From the NCBI GenBank assembly GCA_956465555.1, contig OY101115.1, forward strand, positions 1,612,001 through 1,676,000: a stretch of 64,000 nucleotides of DNA, given 5' to 3'. The position numbers and the translations under genes were made by a program. Positions 11,475 through 21,562 of this stretch are shown here, piece after piece. Positions within the stretch are counted from its first letter, which is position 1. Every line of letters begins with the position of its first letter. Origin of the DNA: Nitzschia sp. pyKryTriq1. Taxonomy: Eukaryota; Bacillariophyta; Bacillariophyceae; Bacillariales; Bacillariaceae. Below the pieces are notes generated by a model. The model saw only the letters and a list, made by a program, of their open reading frames with translations. It had not been told where the DNA came from and did no database searches.

Positions 11475-14324
11475 ATGCTACGTGCTGTGGGACGGGCACA
11501 ATTTACTTCGTTGCTGGGCAACCGACGTCACAATGTCATATCAGCCCACTCTCCCAAAGTCACATCATGGCGATCGCACCAGTGGCGATTCTTTGCTTCT
11601 GATGTTGGCAGTGGCAGTGGTGGCGATGGCGACAGTACCGATTCTAATTCGAAGAGAGATCTATCTGTGATTGTTCCTTCAAAAATCGGAATAGGCGATG
11701 AGGCTCCTCGGATGCCGCATGTGCTGGCCTTGCCGGTGGTCAACCGCCCGTTGTTCCCTGGCGTTGTCACCTCCGTCACGCTCACGGAACCTGCGACCAT
11801 TGATGCGCTGGAAAATCTTCAAAAGGACAATCATAATGCATACATTTCGGTATTTCTACGGAGAAAACATGCCACCGGGGTCAGCGAAGGCGGCGTGTTG
11901 ATGCCTGCACACGAAGTGATCACTGACCCAGCCGAGTTGTATTCGGTCGGGACTTTTGCACAAATCCATCAATTGAGGCGGGGTGTAGGAAGCTTGAAAC
12001 CTGGTCAGTCCGACAATGGCGAGGAAGGGTCGGCTGCCTCGATTTTGCTGCGAGGACATCGACGAGTTGACTTGGTCAGCGTCGACGAGATCGGCCCACC
12101 GATAGATGTCACGATCTCACATTGGCCCCGACTGGATTATACAGGTGGAAATGATACCATTCGCGCCTTGTCCAATGAAATATTGAGTACCATTCGTGAT
12201 GTCGCCCAATTAAACCCTATTTTCCGAGAGAATGTTCAGTTCTTCACCATGCATTTGGATGCTAACGATCCCTACCGCCTTTCAGATTTCGCGGCAAGCG
12301 TGTGCTCGGCTGGTAACCCAGAGGATCTGCAGGCGTTGTTGGAAGAGAAAGATCCCGAAATGCGTCTGCACAAGGCGTTGGTTTTGCTGTCAAGAGAGAG
12401 AGAAGTATCAAAGCTACAACAAGAAATTAGTGCCAAGGTGGAAGAAAAGATGAGCGAGTCCCAGCGTCGTTACTTTCTCATGGAGCAGCTCAAATCGATT
12501 AAAAAGGAGCTAGGCATGGAACGCGACGACAAAGAGGCAGTTATTGAGAAGTATCGAAAGCAAATCAAAGAATATCCACACATTCCATCCGATGTCATGT
12601 CCACAATCGACGCAGAGTTGGAAAAGCTATCAACGCTCGAGATGAACTCATCCGAATACACCGTCACGCGCAACTATCTGGACTGGCTCTGTGGCGTACC
12701 ATGGGGCGTCGTCAGTGAGGAGAATTTCGACATTCGGAAAGCCCGAAAGGTTCTCGATAGAGACCACTACGGGCTCGACGATGTGAAGGACGTCATTTTG
12801 GAGTTTATCGCCGTCGGAAAGCTAAAGGGTAGCGTACAAGGAAAGATCGTTTGCTTGGCCGGCCCTCCAGGTACAGGTAAGACCAGTATTGCAAAGTCCG
12901 TCGCAAGCTCATTGGGGCGTGAGTTCTTCCGCTTCTCGGTAGGTGGTTTGAGTCAAGTCAGTGAAATCAAGGGCCACAGGCGAACATATGTGGGGGCCAT
13001 GCCCGGAAAAATCATCCAGTGTCTCAAGACTACTGGAACAACCAACCCAGTCGTACTCATTGACGAAATTGACAAGCTAGGCCATGGTTATCAAGGCGAC
13101 CCAGCAAGCGCCTTATTAGAAGTTTTGGACCCTAGCCAGAACTCGAGTTTCCAAGATCATTATCTCGACATTCCGGTCGATATTTCCAACATCCTGTTCA
13201 TGTGCACAGCGAACGAATTGGAACGAATTCCTGAACCACTTTTGGATCGTATGGAAGTCATTCGCTTGTCAGGATATGACTTCCCTGAAAAAGTCGCCAT
13301 CGCAGAACAATACCTCGTTCCCAAGTCCATGAAAGAGAGTGGTTTGATGATCGAGAAAACTGCAATAAGTGAAGATAATTCTGAAGCCGATGAGAAGAAG
13401 GACGATGAGCCCGAAGTCACCCCAGAAAAAGAAGAGTTGGAGACGCCTCTTGATAAATATGTTCATGCTGGTAATATCCCCTCGACCGTTGGAATATCCA
13501 AGGATGCGATTGAAAGTCTCGCGCGGTGGTACTGTCGCGAAGCCGGTGTGCGAAATCTCTCCAAGCATATCGATAAAATCACTCGAAAACTCGCACTTCA
13601 AGTCGTTGCAGAAGACGAAGGCGCCCCGCTTACGAAAAAGAGTCAGAGAAAGTCTGAGACATGGTATGTGTCAGAAGAGAATCTGAAGGATTACGTCGGA
13701 AAGCCTATCTTTACCAGTGATCGGCTGTACGACAAAGATCCGCTTCCTCATGGAATCGTAATGGGGCTTGCCTATACTTCCATGGGTGGAAGTGCCCTTT
13801 ACATTGAGACTCAGGGGATCAAAAGAGGCCTAAACGATGATGGCAAGCCACGGGGAGGAGGTACATTGAAGGCTACGGGGAAACTCGGGGACGTAATGTT
13901 GGAGAGCTCTCAGATTGCCTACACTGTGGCCCGGGCTCGTCTTGCAGACATTGAGCCCAATAATCGCTTCTTTGATCACACTGATATTCATATGCATGTT
14001 CCTGAAGGTGCAACTCCCAAGGATGGTCCATCGGCTGGTATTGCGATGGTGACTTCAATGCTATCGCTTGCACTTGAAAAGCCAATCCGAAATGACCTTG
14101 CGATGACCGGCGAAGTTTCGCTTACTGGTAAAGTTCTGCCTGTCGGTGGAATCAAGGAGAAAATTATGGGTGGTCGACGAGCGGGTGTAACCACTATCAT
14201 CCTACCAGGGGCAAATCAACGGGACTATGATGAAATCCCAGAATACCTAAAAGAAGGTCTCGATGTGCATTTTGCCCATGATTACGAGGAAGTGTACAAA
14301 ATTGTATTCGGTGATAGATACTAG
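11475..14324 (+). CDS. LON1: ATP-dependent Lon protease, mitochondrial type
   Basis: Intronless, 949 aa from ATG 11475; open frame continues upstream without an ATG beyond a GTAC repeat, so it is leader. The N-terminus (MLRAVGRAQFTSLLGNRR) is Arg/Ser-rich and lacks acidic residues, typical of a mitochondrial presequence. The Lon substrate-binding domain spans ~75-300, then coiled coil, then AAA+ with Walker A GPPGTGKTS (~462), Walker B VLIDEIDK (~527) and the C-terminal Ser-Lys protease domain: Ser in PKDGPSAGIA (~850) and Lys in TGKVLPVGG (~884). An acidic insert (EADEKKDDEPEVTPEKEELE region, ~residues 635-655) sits in the AAA lid, as in other eukaryotic mitochondrial Lons. Expected role: matrix quality control and degradation of oxidised proteins. 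Its stop lies 50 bp from the stop of the convergent ABC1 kinase gene. Confidence 0.95.
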   Translation: MLRAVGRAQFTSLLGNRRHNVISAHSPKVTSWRSHQWRFFASDVGSGSGGDGDSTDSNSKRDLSVIVPSKIGIGDEAPRMPHVLALPVVNRPLFPGVVTSVTLTEPATIDALENLQKDNHNAYISVFLRRKHATGVSEGGVLMPAHEVITDPAELYSVGTFAQIHQLRRGVGSLKPGQSDNGEEGSAASILLRGHRRVDLVSVDEIGPPIDVTISHWPRLDYTGGNDTIRALSNEILSTIRDVAQLNPIFRENVQFFTMHLDANDPYRLSDFAASVCSAGNPEDLQALLEEKDPEMRLHKALVLLSREREVSKLQQEISAKVEEKMSESQRRYFLMEQLKSIKKELGMERDDKEAVIEKYRKQIKEYPHIPSDVMSTIDAELEKLSTLEMNSSEYTVTRNYLDWLCGVPWGVVSEENFDIRKARKVLDRDHYGLDDVKDVILEFIAVGKLKGSVQGKIVCLAGPPGTGKTSIAKSVASSLGREFFRFSVGGLSQVSEIKGHRRTYVGAMPGKIIQCLKTTGTTNPVVLIDEIDKLGHGYQGDPASALLEVLDPSQNSSFQDHYLDIPVDISNILFMCTANELERIPEPLLDRMEVIRLSGYDFPEKVAIAEQYLVPKSMKESGLMIEKTAISEDNSEADEKKDDEPEVTPEKEELETPLDKYVHAGNIPSTVGISKDAIESLARWYCREAGVRNLSKHIDKITRKLALQVVAEDEGAPLTKKSQRKSETWYVSEENLKDYVGKPIFTSDRLYDKDPLPHGIVMGLAYTSMGGSALYIETQGIKRGLNDDGKPRGGGTLKATGKLGDVMLESSQIAYTVARARLADIEPNNRFFDHTDIHMHVPEGATPKDGPSAGIAMVTSMLSLALEKPIRNDLAMTGEVSLTGKVLPVGGIKEKIMGGRRAGVTTIILPGANQRDYDEIPEYLKEGLDVHFAHDYEEVYKIVFGDRY

Positions 14325-14374
14325 AACGATCCAGTATGAGCATTAGATCCCATGAAATGTACACACTATATGTT

Positions 14375-16324
14375 TTAGATATTGTCAGCCAGCACCTGCT
14401 CAGCGATGGGCCGCCATGCCCTCGCAACGCGGCGGTTTTGATGGACTGCTTGCGCCAGGCCGCGGAGCAAGATGGAACATCGAGATGCCATCAACAGTTC
14501 TGTAGGAAGCTCGACGATAGGGTCTCTGGCTTCGAGATCTTCCATAAAAAGCTGGATATGTTTGCCATTGAGGAGCTTGTCATTGATCTCATCATAGCTG
14601 ACTTTTGCGTAAAGATAAATGACATCAGTATCCATGTTCTTCGTCCGCATACCAGCCTCTTTCATAAGTCGTACGATTTCAGCCTTGTTGTCCTCGTCCA
14701 ACGCAATGATCAATTTCGCAAACAGATGTCGAGTTTCTTTCGTCAATATCTTGACTTGGCCATAATCTATGAGACCGATCTGGGGGGTTCCATCGTCTTC
14801 TCGGAGGAGTAGAATGTTTCCAGGGTGTGGGTCGCCAGAAAAAAAGCCATCTACAAGAATCTCATGTCCATGAATAAGAAGAATATCGTCGATCATCTTC
14901 GCGTGATTAATGGGAAGGGTGGATTTTTGTTCAATTTCTTTCTTTGCAACACCAGGCAACAAGCCCAATGACATGTTATGTATTCGTCGACCCCAGTTCA
15001 CCACGCACCGCTTTTTGTCAAGCAGGGAAATATACATATCATACTCTTCGGCGTTGGGTCCCTTCAACTCCTCTCCCTTTTCTTTAGCGTTCGCTTCTTT
15101 TTGCCTCACCTCAGCAATGTACTCCCTCTCGGTCTTCCCCTCTCTGGTAGCCTGAATCTTCATTTCTTCTTTGAGCCCATCAGCTAACTTTCCTCCGTGT
15201 AGCTCTTCCATGACTAAAACACGAGTGGTACAATATTGTAGATAGGCCTTTGGGACACGGCAAAGCTTACCGGGGCCCTCTAACCCAGCCCTGGAAAGGT
15301 TCTTTCGAACTATCTCCAAAAATTCAGCCTCCTTGACATAATCAAACTCTGTCATGAATTGCTTCTCAATTTCATCTAATGCAGGAACATGCACTGGCTG
15401 TGCGACTTGAGCAAACACTGAGGGCAAATAATGGTGAGCAAATGAACTCTTGTTCGTAACACAGTTCTGATCCCTCATGAGTCGTCAACTACACGTGAAC
15501 CTACTCTTGATAGTACGAATGTCCCCTCGCAGAAGTCGCTCCACGTCTGGATATCGAACTTTCACCACAACCCTACCGGTAGGGCGGACGAAACAGATGG
15601 AACGATCATTGAGATATTCGTAACTTTTCATTTCAAAAAACTTCAGCGGTCGACCATCGCATTGAACTTACGGCGTTCCGTCCCGGAGAGTTGCTCTATG
15701 ACACTGACCAATAGCAGCAGACCCGATTGGCGTCTCTTCAAAAGATGAAAAGACTTTGTCGAAGTCTAGCTCACTCTCAACAATCTTTTTGATGACAGAA
15801 AATTTCTGAGGGGGCACTTGATCCTGCAGTACACTCATGGTGTCTTGCCAAATCTTTGGGAAGGCTCCACCCATATTGGCGGCTACCATCTGGCCTCCTT
15901 TGTAGTAGAATCCTTCAAGCTCGCAAGCCAAGTCGAGAGCCGTTGCAGCTGTCTCCTTGTCAAGTTTGTCCCAGACCTCATCGGGGGACTTCTGAAAAGT
16001 ATGACGCCTATATTCCAAGTACTTGGGAATCGCAAATTGAAAAAATATGATGCTGCGGATCAAACCATCGGGCCCTTCGAAGTGGTCGTGCAGGTATTTG
16101 ATCCCACCTGCAACTGTTACGACAAGTCCACCCACAATGGGATAAAGGATCCCAATACCATCGTCCTTTTTCCCAGCTGCCGATGAGGCAAATATTCGTT
16201 GTCCAGACGAGCGCGGACCTCGTGGTTGGATCGATCGTGACGAGAATTGGAATGGATCCCCCTTGCAAAAAAAGCTACTTCGTGCTATCGAAAGCCGACC
16301 CATCCTGGACATCATCATCTTCAT
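14375..16324 (-). CDS. ABC1/ADCK/UbiB family atypical kinase
   Basis: Model: exons 16324-15672, 15572-15505 (68 nt), 15417-14375; 587 aa in a single frame. Family hallmarks are all present: the KxGQ motif in YYKGGQMVAANMGG (~residue 140), the invariant Lys in VVVKVRYPDVE (encoded by the short middle exon), EFDYVKEAEF, the catalytic-type GDPHPGNIL (~433) and the metal-binding LIDYGQVK. The basic Ser/Phe-rich N-terminus (MSRMGRLSIARSSFFCKG) suggests mitochondrial or plastid import; a hydrophobic helix near residue 65 (YPIVGGLVVTVAGG) could be a membrane anchor. Known members support ubiquinone synthesis or plastid prenyl-lipid metabolism; which applies here is not decidable. The pair with Lon is convergent. 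Confidence 0.9.
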
Positions 16325-16587
16325 TGTGCTCCAGCAGCCCGTTAGTGCATCATCATTGCCCCTTTCACACTTTCACTCTAGTAGAGAGAGTACGGGTAGA
16401 CTGCCAGGTACGAGTACTAATGATAACTGAACAACTGTTATTTTGCCATGATGGCTGACTGCATATGCGACTGTTACTCACTCAGTCAGCAATGATGACG
16501 GGCTTTCGCATACCGGTATTTGGGGGATCTGGATGAATTCAAGGGGAACTACTGGACGACGTACATACGGCGGGACACGTTTTCGTT

Positions 16588-16836
16588 GGCGCAGGCGCCA
16601 ACAAACCCTCAACTCTCTCGGACACTGTAGACCGATGGTATAGTACTGTTAGTGAAATAATTCGTTGGCCTATGCCCCTGATCGATTCCGATTTGCGTAG
16701 CAGGATCGTCCTCTCTCGGGGATACCCTTGGGTACATCTCCTTGCCTCGTCCTTGTCAAGGTGTGAAGGGATGGCGGGCGGGTTTTTAAAGCTAATTAAT
16801 CTAGAATTCCGAAGTTGGGATTTGCGATACCGAGGT
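16588..16836 (+). repeat. Dispersed repeat copy A (shared with 43447-43680)
   Basis: About 235 bp, from GGCGCAGGCGCCAACAAA onward, closely matches 43447-43680 with scattered substitutions and one-base gaps. Shared blocks include TTCGTTGGCCTATGCCCCTG, CTCTCTCGGGGATACCCTTG and TTTTTAAAGCTAATTAA. The 43 kb copy is followed by copia-type gag debris, so this is probably an LTR or internal leader of a retroelement. Clear TG...CA termini and target-site duplications were not found. Confidence 0.75.
16783..16836 (+). repeat. 54-bp direct repeat, left copy
   Basis: Identical over 54 bp to 17694-17747 (starts TTTTTAAAGCTAATTAATC, ends ATACCGAGGT), 911 bp apart in the same orientation. It overlaps the 3' end of the minus-strand ORF at 16796-17674, supplying its last residues and stop codon. 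Confidence 0.9.
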
Positions 16837-17674
16837 CTTGGATCCTAGTCATAGATTCCATGGCGTTCCGAAACAACGCTTCCGTCGGTGCTGGTGCTCC
16901 CGTCGCTTGTTGGTTTGTGGGTGGCCCGCTGGTTCCTCCTCCCAATTTTCTTTGTATAGCGATACACGCTCTCTCTACTTCTTCTTCGTCGGGAATCTCG
17001 TAGGTGATGCTCGTAATGGTCTTCTGGGATACCATCCACAACCACTGCATGAGGCCGTTGAGCTCCTTCTGCTCTTCGGTTGTATCGAAGACTTGCATCC
17101 CGTCGACGTTCTCCGATGCGCGAGGGTAGGTATTGATGATCTTCATTGCAAGATCTGAGGCCATGACGGTGCGGTTCGGCATAATTTGCCACAAGGTTGG
17201 GTGGGTCCAAAATATCCCTCCTTTATACCCCGATGCAAGTTCGCCTCCGTCTCCGCTGGCTCGTAGGGCCTTGAAGGTCGCCGATGACGTGGCGCCGAAG
17301 AGTTCGTCTACACCTGGAGCTTTTCCTACCCTACGAGTGGTGGGGTTGAAAGTCCCTTCGATCGCGTCGTCGGTGATGGTGAGAAAAGTCCCGAGGTGAC
17401 CCAACCCAGTAACACCTACCAAGACGAAGCCCTCTTGGGTCTTCGCCAAGGTAATGTTGTGGACGAATTTGACTTCTCCTTCGTTCAAGGCTACCAACAT
17501 TGTGGCGTCTCCACCTGAGGCTGCTACCTCGAGCTTCATCGTTTCGGTTGTTGTGTTGTTCGTCGGTTCGAGATTGTCGAGTGGCCCTTCCGATTTCGCC
17601 TTCGCCCATGATCCTTCCTGTTGGATCCGCTCCTGGAGGAAATCCTTCCACTTCGGGTTACTAGGTTGCGCCAT
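16796..17674 (-). CDS. Unknown protein within repeat-flanked island
   Basis: 292 aa from the ATG reading MAQPSNPKWKDFLQERI; further open frame upstream runs through the 54-bp repeat and is probably not coding. I do not recognise the family. Composition looks like real coding sequence: a Gly/Thr-rich region at ~75-150 (GVTGLGHLGTFLTITDD), a Trp-rich stretch (LNGLMQWLWMVSQKTIT), an acidic-basic helix (EIPDEEEVERACIAIQRKL) and a Pro/Thr/Gly linker before the tail. The last residues (ANPNFGILD*) are encoded by the direct repeat. Location between exact repeats, and the adjacent dispersed repeat, suggests a mobile-element structural protein (gag-like), but this is inference. Confidence 0.5.
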   Translation of the reverse strand: MAQPSNPKWKDFLQERIQQEGSWAKAKSEGPLDNLEPTNNTTTETMKLEVAASGGDATMLVALNEGEVKFVHNITLAKTQEGFVLVGVTGLGHLGTFLTITDDAIEGTFNPTTRRVGKAPGVDELFGATSSATFKALRASGDGGELASGYKGGIFWTHPTLWQIMPNRTVMASDLAMKIINTYPRASENVDGMQVFDTTEEQKELNGLMQWLWMVSQKTITSITYEIPDEEEVERACIAIQRKLGGGTSGPPTNQQATGAPAPTEALFRNAMESMTRIQDLGIANPNFGILD

Positions 17675-17693
17675 TGAATGGTTTGAAAGTTGC

Positions 17694-17747
17694 TTTTTAA
17701 AGCTAATTAATCTAGAATTCCGAAGTTGGGATTTGCGATACCGAGGT
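17694..17747 (+). repeat. 54-bp direct repeat, right copy
   Basis: Exact match to 16783-16836. In the minus direction it supplies the stop codon (reading PTSEF*) of the upstream broken reading frame at 17712-18143, in a different frame from the one used in the left copy. Confidence 0.9.
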
Positions 17748-18143
17748 TGACTCGATGATCTTATGAGGTTCATCGGTCGTCTCTCTTGGTATCGGTTTCG
17801 GGTTTGGGTGTTCGTTCGACTTCTTGTCTGTCCTTCGTTCGTTGGGGGTGGCCACCATGAACAAGGTTTCCTCCTTTATATTCACTTGGTCTTCCATCGG
17901 GACTTCGTCTCGTTGATTGGGTGGTTGTACCAAAAACAGATATTCCATCGCAGCTGTGCAGGGATCTGTGTTTGTAACCGCCTGAAGAAGGTGGTTGGGG
18001 GGGGTTCACGCTTCACGGAGAAGTCGGCCATTACGCCGATATGATTCCCACCCCAAATCATCCTTCGAGATGTCGTCGTAGTAGGCACCGAAGGTGCTAT
18101 GACCGAGCGGGGCGCCTCCGGTCAGTGGTGGCGGAGCTGCCAT
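17712..18143 (-). pseudogene. Broken reading frame upstream of the island ORF
   Basis: From ATG 18143 (MAAPPPLTGGAPLGHSTFG) the frame runs 45 codons to a TGA, followed within a few bases by a run of eight C. The same frame is then open again to 17712 (AAMEYLFLVQPPNQRDE...). A frame change at the C8 run, or an in-frame nonsense mutation, would explain this. The sequence is Pro/Thr/Glu-rich and unrecognised. It may be an upstream ORF of the same element as 16796-17674. Confidence 0.4.
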
Positions 18144-18384
18144 GGATTGAGGTGGCTGGTGTATAATTCTCTCCCTCTACTCTAGCTAGTGTACTGTATA
18201 CTCGTAGAGGGCAGCAGTTTTACTGTGCTGGTTCTCATTACCACAGTATAACCACTTTACCTGTCTACCAACAACCTAGCTACACGTAACCTTATTGTTT
18301 GGGCGGCCGTCTAATGTCTGTACGAAGTACTACGGGTACAGTACTTAGCTCTATTCGTACACGTAGTTTCCGACCCAAGAAAAA

Positions 18385-19383
18385 TTAGAGTAGCGTTGCT
18401 GAGTAGGCAACATGTTCTAGGCACAATCCAAAAGGAGGGGCGGAGTTTACAGCTTTGGCCGCTTCGTCCGTTCCAGACCAAATCGTGCCAAATATCGATT
18501 CTGAGAGTTGCCCTCGGCAGAGGTCCACTACAAAGCCAACAAGATTTCGTACCATCCCTCTGCGAAAGCCCTTGGCCTCTACATGAAACCTGACCGTCAA
18601 AATAGGCGCTTCTTCGGTTGTCATGGATAGACGTTCGCAGGTGAACTTTTCTACTGTCAGGATATTCTCTTTCTCCCTCCGACTTCGTTTGTGGACAAAG
18701 GCAGAATAGTCATGTTCACCAGTCAGCTGTTGACAATATCTCTCCATATTAGAATCATCCAGAGTCCATGGAGCGATCCAAATAGTCTTTCCATCAAGAG
18801 CACTTCGTATACAGTTTGGACCACTCCCACAGATAGGCAAAACTTCTCCATTGGCGTCATGGACTTTTCGTCGAAATCTCAATGTGTAGGAGTACAGCTT
18901 CTTTATGGCATCTTTTCTGGGGTCAAAATCTGAATTTCCAACCAGGAGACTTACACTTTCTACCGAGATGTCATCTGGAAGGCGACTGTTGATGCTCTTT
19001 CGAATTTTCCAGAGCTCACTTCTGTCCGGTGGCACTACCGACTCGGGAAGGGATATAGCAACGACTTGCCCCCTAGCGTGAACGCCCCCATCAGTCCTAC
19101 CGGCAAAGCGCATTCGAAGCTGGCTTCGGTCCAGTTCCGTGTACTGTTCCATGGCATCTTCGAAACACTCCTGGATCGTTAGCGGGATCTTCTTTTTACT
19201 CGTATGATTGTTGTCCAAGCGGCGACGTTTACTTGGAGGTTGAACTTGCTCGGACGCTGGCCGACCACGTTCGCTTGCTCCTGATGACTGCCTCTGAAAG
19301 CCTTTGAAGCGACTTCCATCGTAGGCAACGACAAGTTTACACCGGAGTAAACGTTGCGCTTTATTTTGATCGGATTCATCCAT
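18385..19383 (-). CDS. tRNA pseudouridine synthase, TruA/PUS1-3 family
   Basis: Intronless, 332 aa from ATG 19383. It begins with LVVAYDGSRFKGFQRQ, the TruA opening strand, then a 40-residue basic insert with a nuclear-localisation-like KRRR. The catalytic Asp lies in RFAGRTDGGVHARGQVV (~residue 97). Other family blocks are KLYSYTLRF, GEHDYSAF, GFRRGMVRNLVGFVVD and the closing PPFGLCLEHVAY. It isomerises uridine in the tRNA anticodon arm or nearby positions. The PUS1 versus PUS3 subclass is not resolved; the NLS-like insert favours a nuclear enzyme. Confidence 0.93.
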   Translation of the reverse strand: MDESDQNKAQRLLRCKLVVAYDGSRFKGFQRQSSGASERGRPASEQVQPPSKRRRLDNNHTSKKKIPLTIQECFEDAMEQYTELDRSQLRMRFAGRTDGGVHARGQVVAISLPESVVPPDRSELWKIRKSINSRLPDDISVESVSLLVGNSDFDPRKDAIKKLYSYTLRFRRKVHDANGEVLPICGSGPNCIRSALDGKTIWIAPWTLDDSNMERYCQQLTGEHDYSAFVHKRSRREKENILTVEKFTCERLSMTTEEAPILTVRFHVEAKGFRRGMVRNLVGFVVDLCRGQLSESIFGTIWSGTDEAAKAVNSAPPFGLCLEHVAYSATLL

Positions 19384-20538
19384 TTGATTGACACTTCCAA
19401 CACGGCAAAGTGGAAACGGGGAGACCGTGAGCGATTGGGTCCGCTGTTTTTGCTTTGTAGCCGTACTCGGAATTATTCGTAGGACGTTTTATTGGTTTGT
19501 CACGGATCCATGTGGCCCTGGGGAATGCCTACCTAGTCCCCACTGTCACAGAACAAGAACGAGATCGCTGCAAGACTCATGCGACTCTTCCGTCTGTCGT
19601 CGACCGAATTTGCGCGCCCGTTTCATGCGGACGTTTCTGACCGTTACGAGGAAGAACAAAATCAAAATCAAGATCTTCTTGATCGATCTCTTCTTCCAAC
19701 ATCGTACAGCAGCATTGGCTCCTAGATAGCTTTTCACACAATTCAGCAAATAGAACTATTCTATCAACAATGTCATCGCTACTTTAGTTTCACTATCGCA
19801 ATTCTATTCGATCTCGATCTAATCAGACTACATCTATCTAGAGGCTTGAAAAAAGGCTATAGCGGCCCAAACTCATGTCACACGTGAAAACATTGGCCTA
19901 AAACTGTAATTACTTATACACGCCACTTTATACGGAAGGTTGACAATAAGTGTGTACGTGACACATTACTATCAGGCAATACAGCCACAACCCGCTACGT
20001 CACAGTCCCACAACTGCAAAATAAAAGTTTCCGCGCTAAATGAAAATCCTCAACTCTAAATAAATTCCTTCCCGCACCTCTGCAGTTTTTCTACTGCAAG
20101 ATGAGTACCGAGTAGAAGCAGTAGGGACACGATGTGGCGGGTCGTGGCTGGACAGACCAAGACTCGACTCATCTGATCATCTGACTGTTGGACGGACAGA
20201 CAGAATGCTTAACTACGCGCGGTGGCATGCGCGCGGGTTTTCGACTAGTAGTAAACCCACCCTACCGGTACCGTACAGTACCAGTACAAGTACCACCAAA
20301 TCAAGCCTGTGGTGCCCCAACAATCTTTGCCCCCACCGGCGTACGTGTATGGCCATGTGATTGGAAAAATGTAGCGGTAGACTAGAAATCGCTACCGGTA
20401 ATACGCACCAACGCAAAGCGCGATCGTCTCTAATAGCAGAGGCGATGATGAAGGAGTGAGTCGCTGTACAGTATTACTTTGCGTCCTTTTTGAACGAACT
20501 CTAACACTCAAACTTCAGACCACGCGACGAGTTCAACA
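19384..20538. other. Intergenic region, no gene seen
   Basis: Divergent flank between the pseudouridine synthase (-) and the oxygenase (+). Contains a purine-rich AAGAACAAAATCAAAATCAAG stretch near 19650 and one GTAC-palindrome cluster at 20262-20300. No conserved ORF on either strand. Confidence 0.6.
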
Positions 20539-21477
20539 ATGAACAATGAAGACCTCAAAACAACTAGAAAACGTATCCAAAAAATGAGAAAATCAGCAAG
20601 TCGATTCGCCATCAAGGCGGCGCTTTTGGCAACATGCACCGCTTTGTTACTGGAAAATTCTTCTGCTTTTGTCGGCCACTTTTCTGTGGTGCGCTCGATA
20701 GTCGATCCCTATCCACGGGGCCAAGTCTCCGCTCTCAGAGTTTCAGAGCTCCATGTACCAGGGTATGCGCAGTCCAAACTACCATTCATTCTTACGGACG
20801 AGCACCTCCAAGAAGCATCAGCCGACGGGACCCTCTATCTACGATCCGTAAAACCGATCCCCTACGACACAAAAATGTCAGAGGTCTTCACCCCCCACGA
20901 AGATGGGTATTTAATTCACAAAACTGTACATCCAGTCATTTCCGTGGAAGAATGCGAGAGGATAATAGAGGAAGCCGAATACATTGCGTCGTTGAGTGAG
21001 TGGACGAAAAACAGACATGGAAACTACCCCACAACCGATTTGCCACTCGTGGAGCTTCCAGAAACTCTGAAATTTTTAAGGATTGCACTCGTGGAACGGA
21101 TATATCCGATGTTGAAGGCTCAATATGGCATGTTCTTGCCAGATCCGACCAAACTTCGTCTAGCAGATGGGTTTGTCGTGAAATATGACGCTTCTGGAGG
21201 CCAACGAGAATTAAAACCCCACCGAGACGGATCAGTTTTGTCTTTTAATATCGCGTTGAACCCTGCATCTGAGTTCGAAGGCGGTGGGACCTGGTTCGCC
21301 TCTCTGGATGACGCTATCAAAATCAGTCAAGGACAAATCGTGTCTCATGCTTCCGCACTTTTACACGGAGGACACGGTATTACTTCGGGAAAGAGATATA
21401 TTTTGGTGGGGTTCGTTATCTTGGAGGGCTACGACTCATGGTCTATGCGCTTCTATAATCAAGTCCGAAATCTATAA
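20539..21477 (+). CDS. Prolyl 4-hydroxylase-like 2OG-Fe(II) oxygenase, likely plastid-targeted
   Basis: Intronless, 312 aa from ATG 20539; the second ATG at 20587 (MRKSASRFAIKAALLATC) gives a tidier signal peptide and may be the true start. The hydrophobic segment ends ENSSAF|VGHF, matching the diatom ASAFAP transit motif with Phe at +1, so plastid import is inferred. The catalytic jelly roll is in the C-terminal half: HxD in KPHRDGSVLSF (~227), a GGGTWF turn, the distal His in LLHGGHGITSG (~275) and the 2-oxoglutarate-binding Arg of GKRYILVGF. The substrate is unknown; a protein Pro or Lys side chain is usual for this clan. The stop lies 85 bp from that of the convergent oxidoreductase gene. 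Confidence 0.85.
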   Translation: MNNEDLKTTRKRIQKMRKSASRFAIKAALLATCTALLLENSSAFVGHFSVVRSIVDPYPRGQVSALRVSELHVPGYAQSKLPFILTDEHLQEASADGTLYLRSVKPIPYDTKMSEVFTPHEDGYLIHKTVHPVISVEECERIIEEAEYIASLSEWTKNRHGNYPTTDLPLVELPETLKFLRIALVERIYPMLKAQYGMFLPDPTKLRLADGFVVKYDASGGQRELKPHRDGSVLSFNIALNPASEFEGGGTWFASLDDAIKISQGQIVSHASALLHGGHGITSGKRYILVGFVILEGYDSWSMRFYNQVRNL

Positions 21478-21562
21478 TCATTTTCATCTTCAAGAACTAT
21501 GCCTACATAACAACATTATTACAATTCCTAGAAATAAAAATTACTTGCTCACCAGAACGAAA

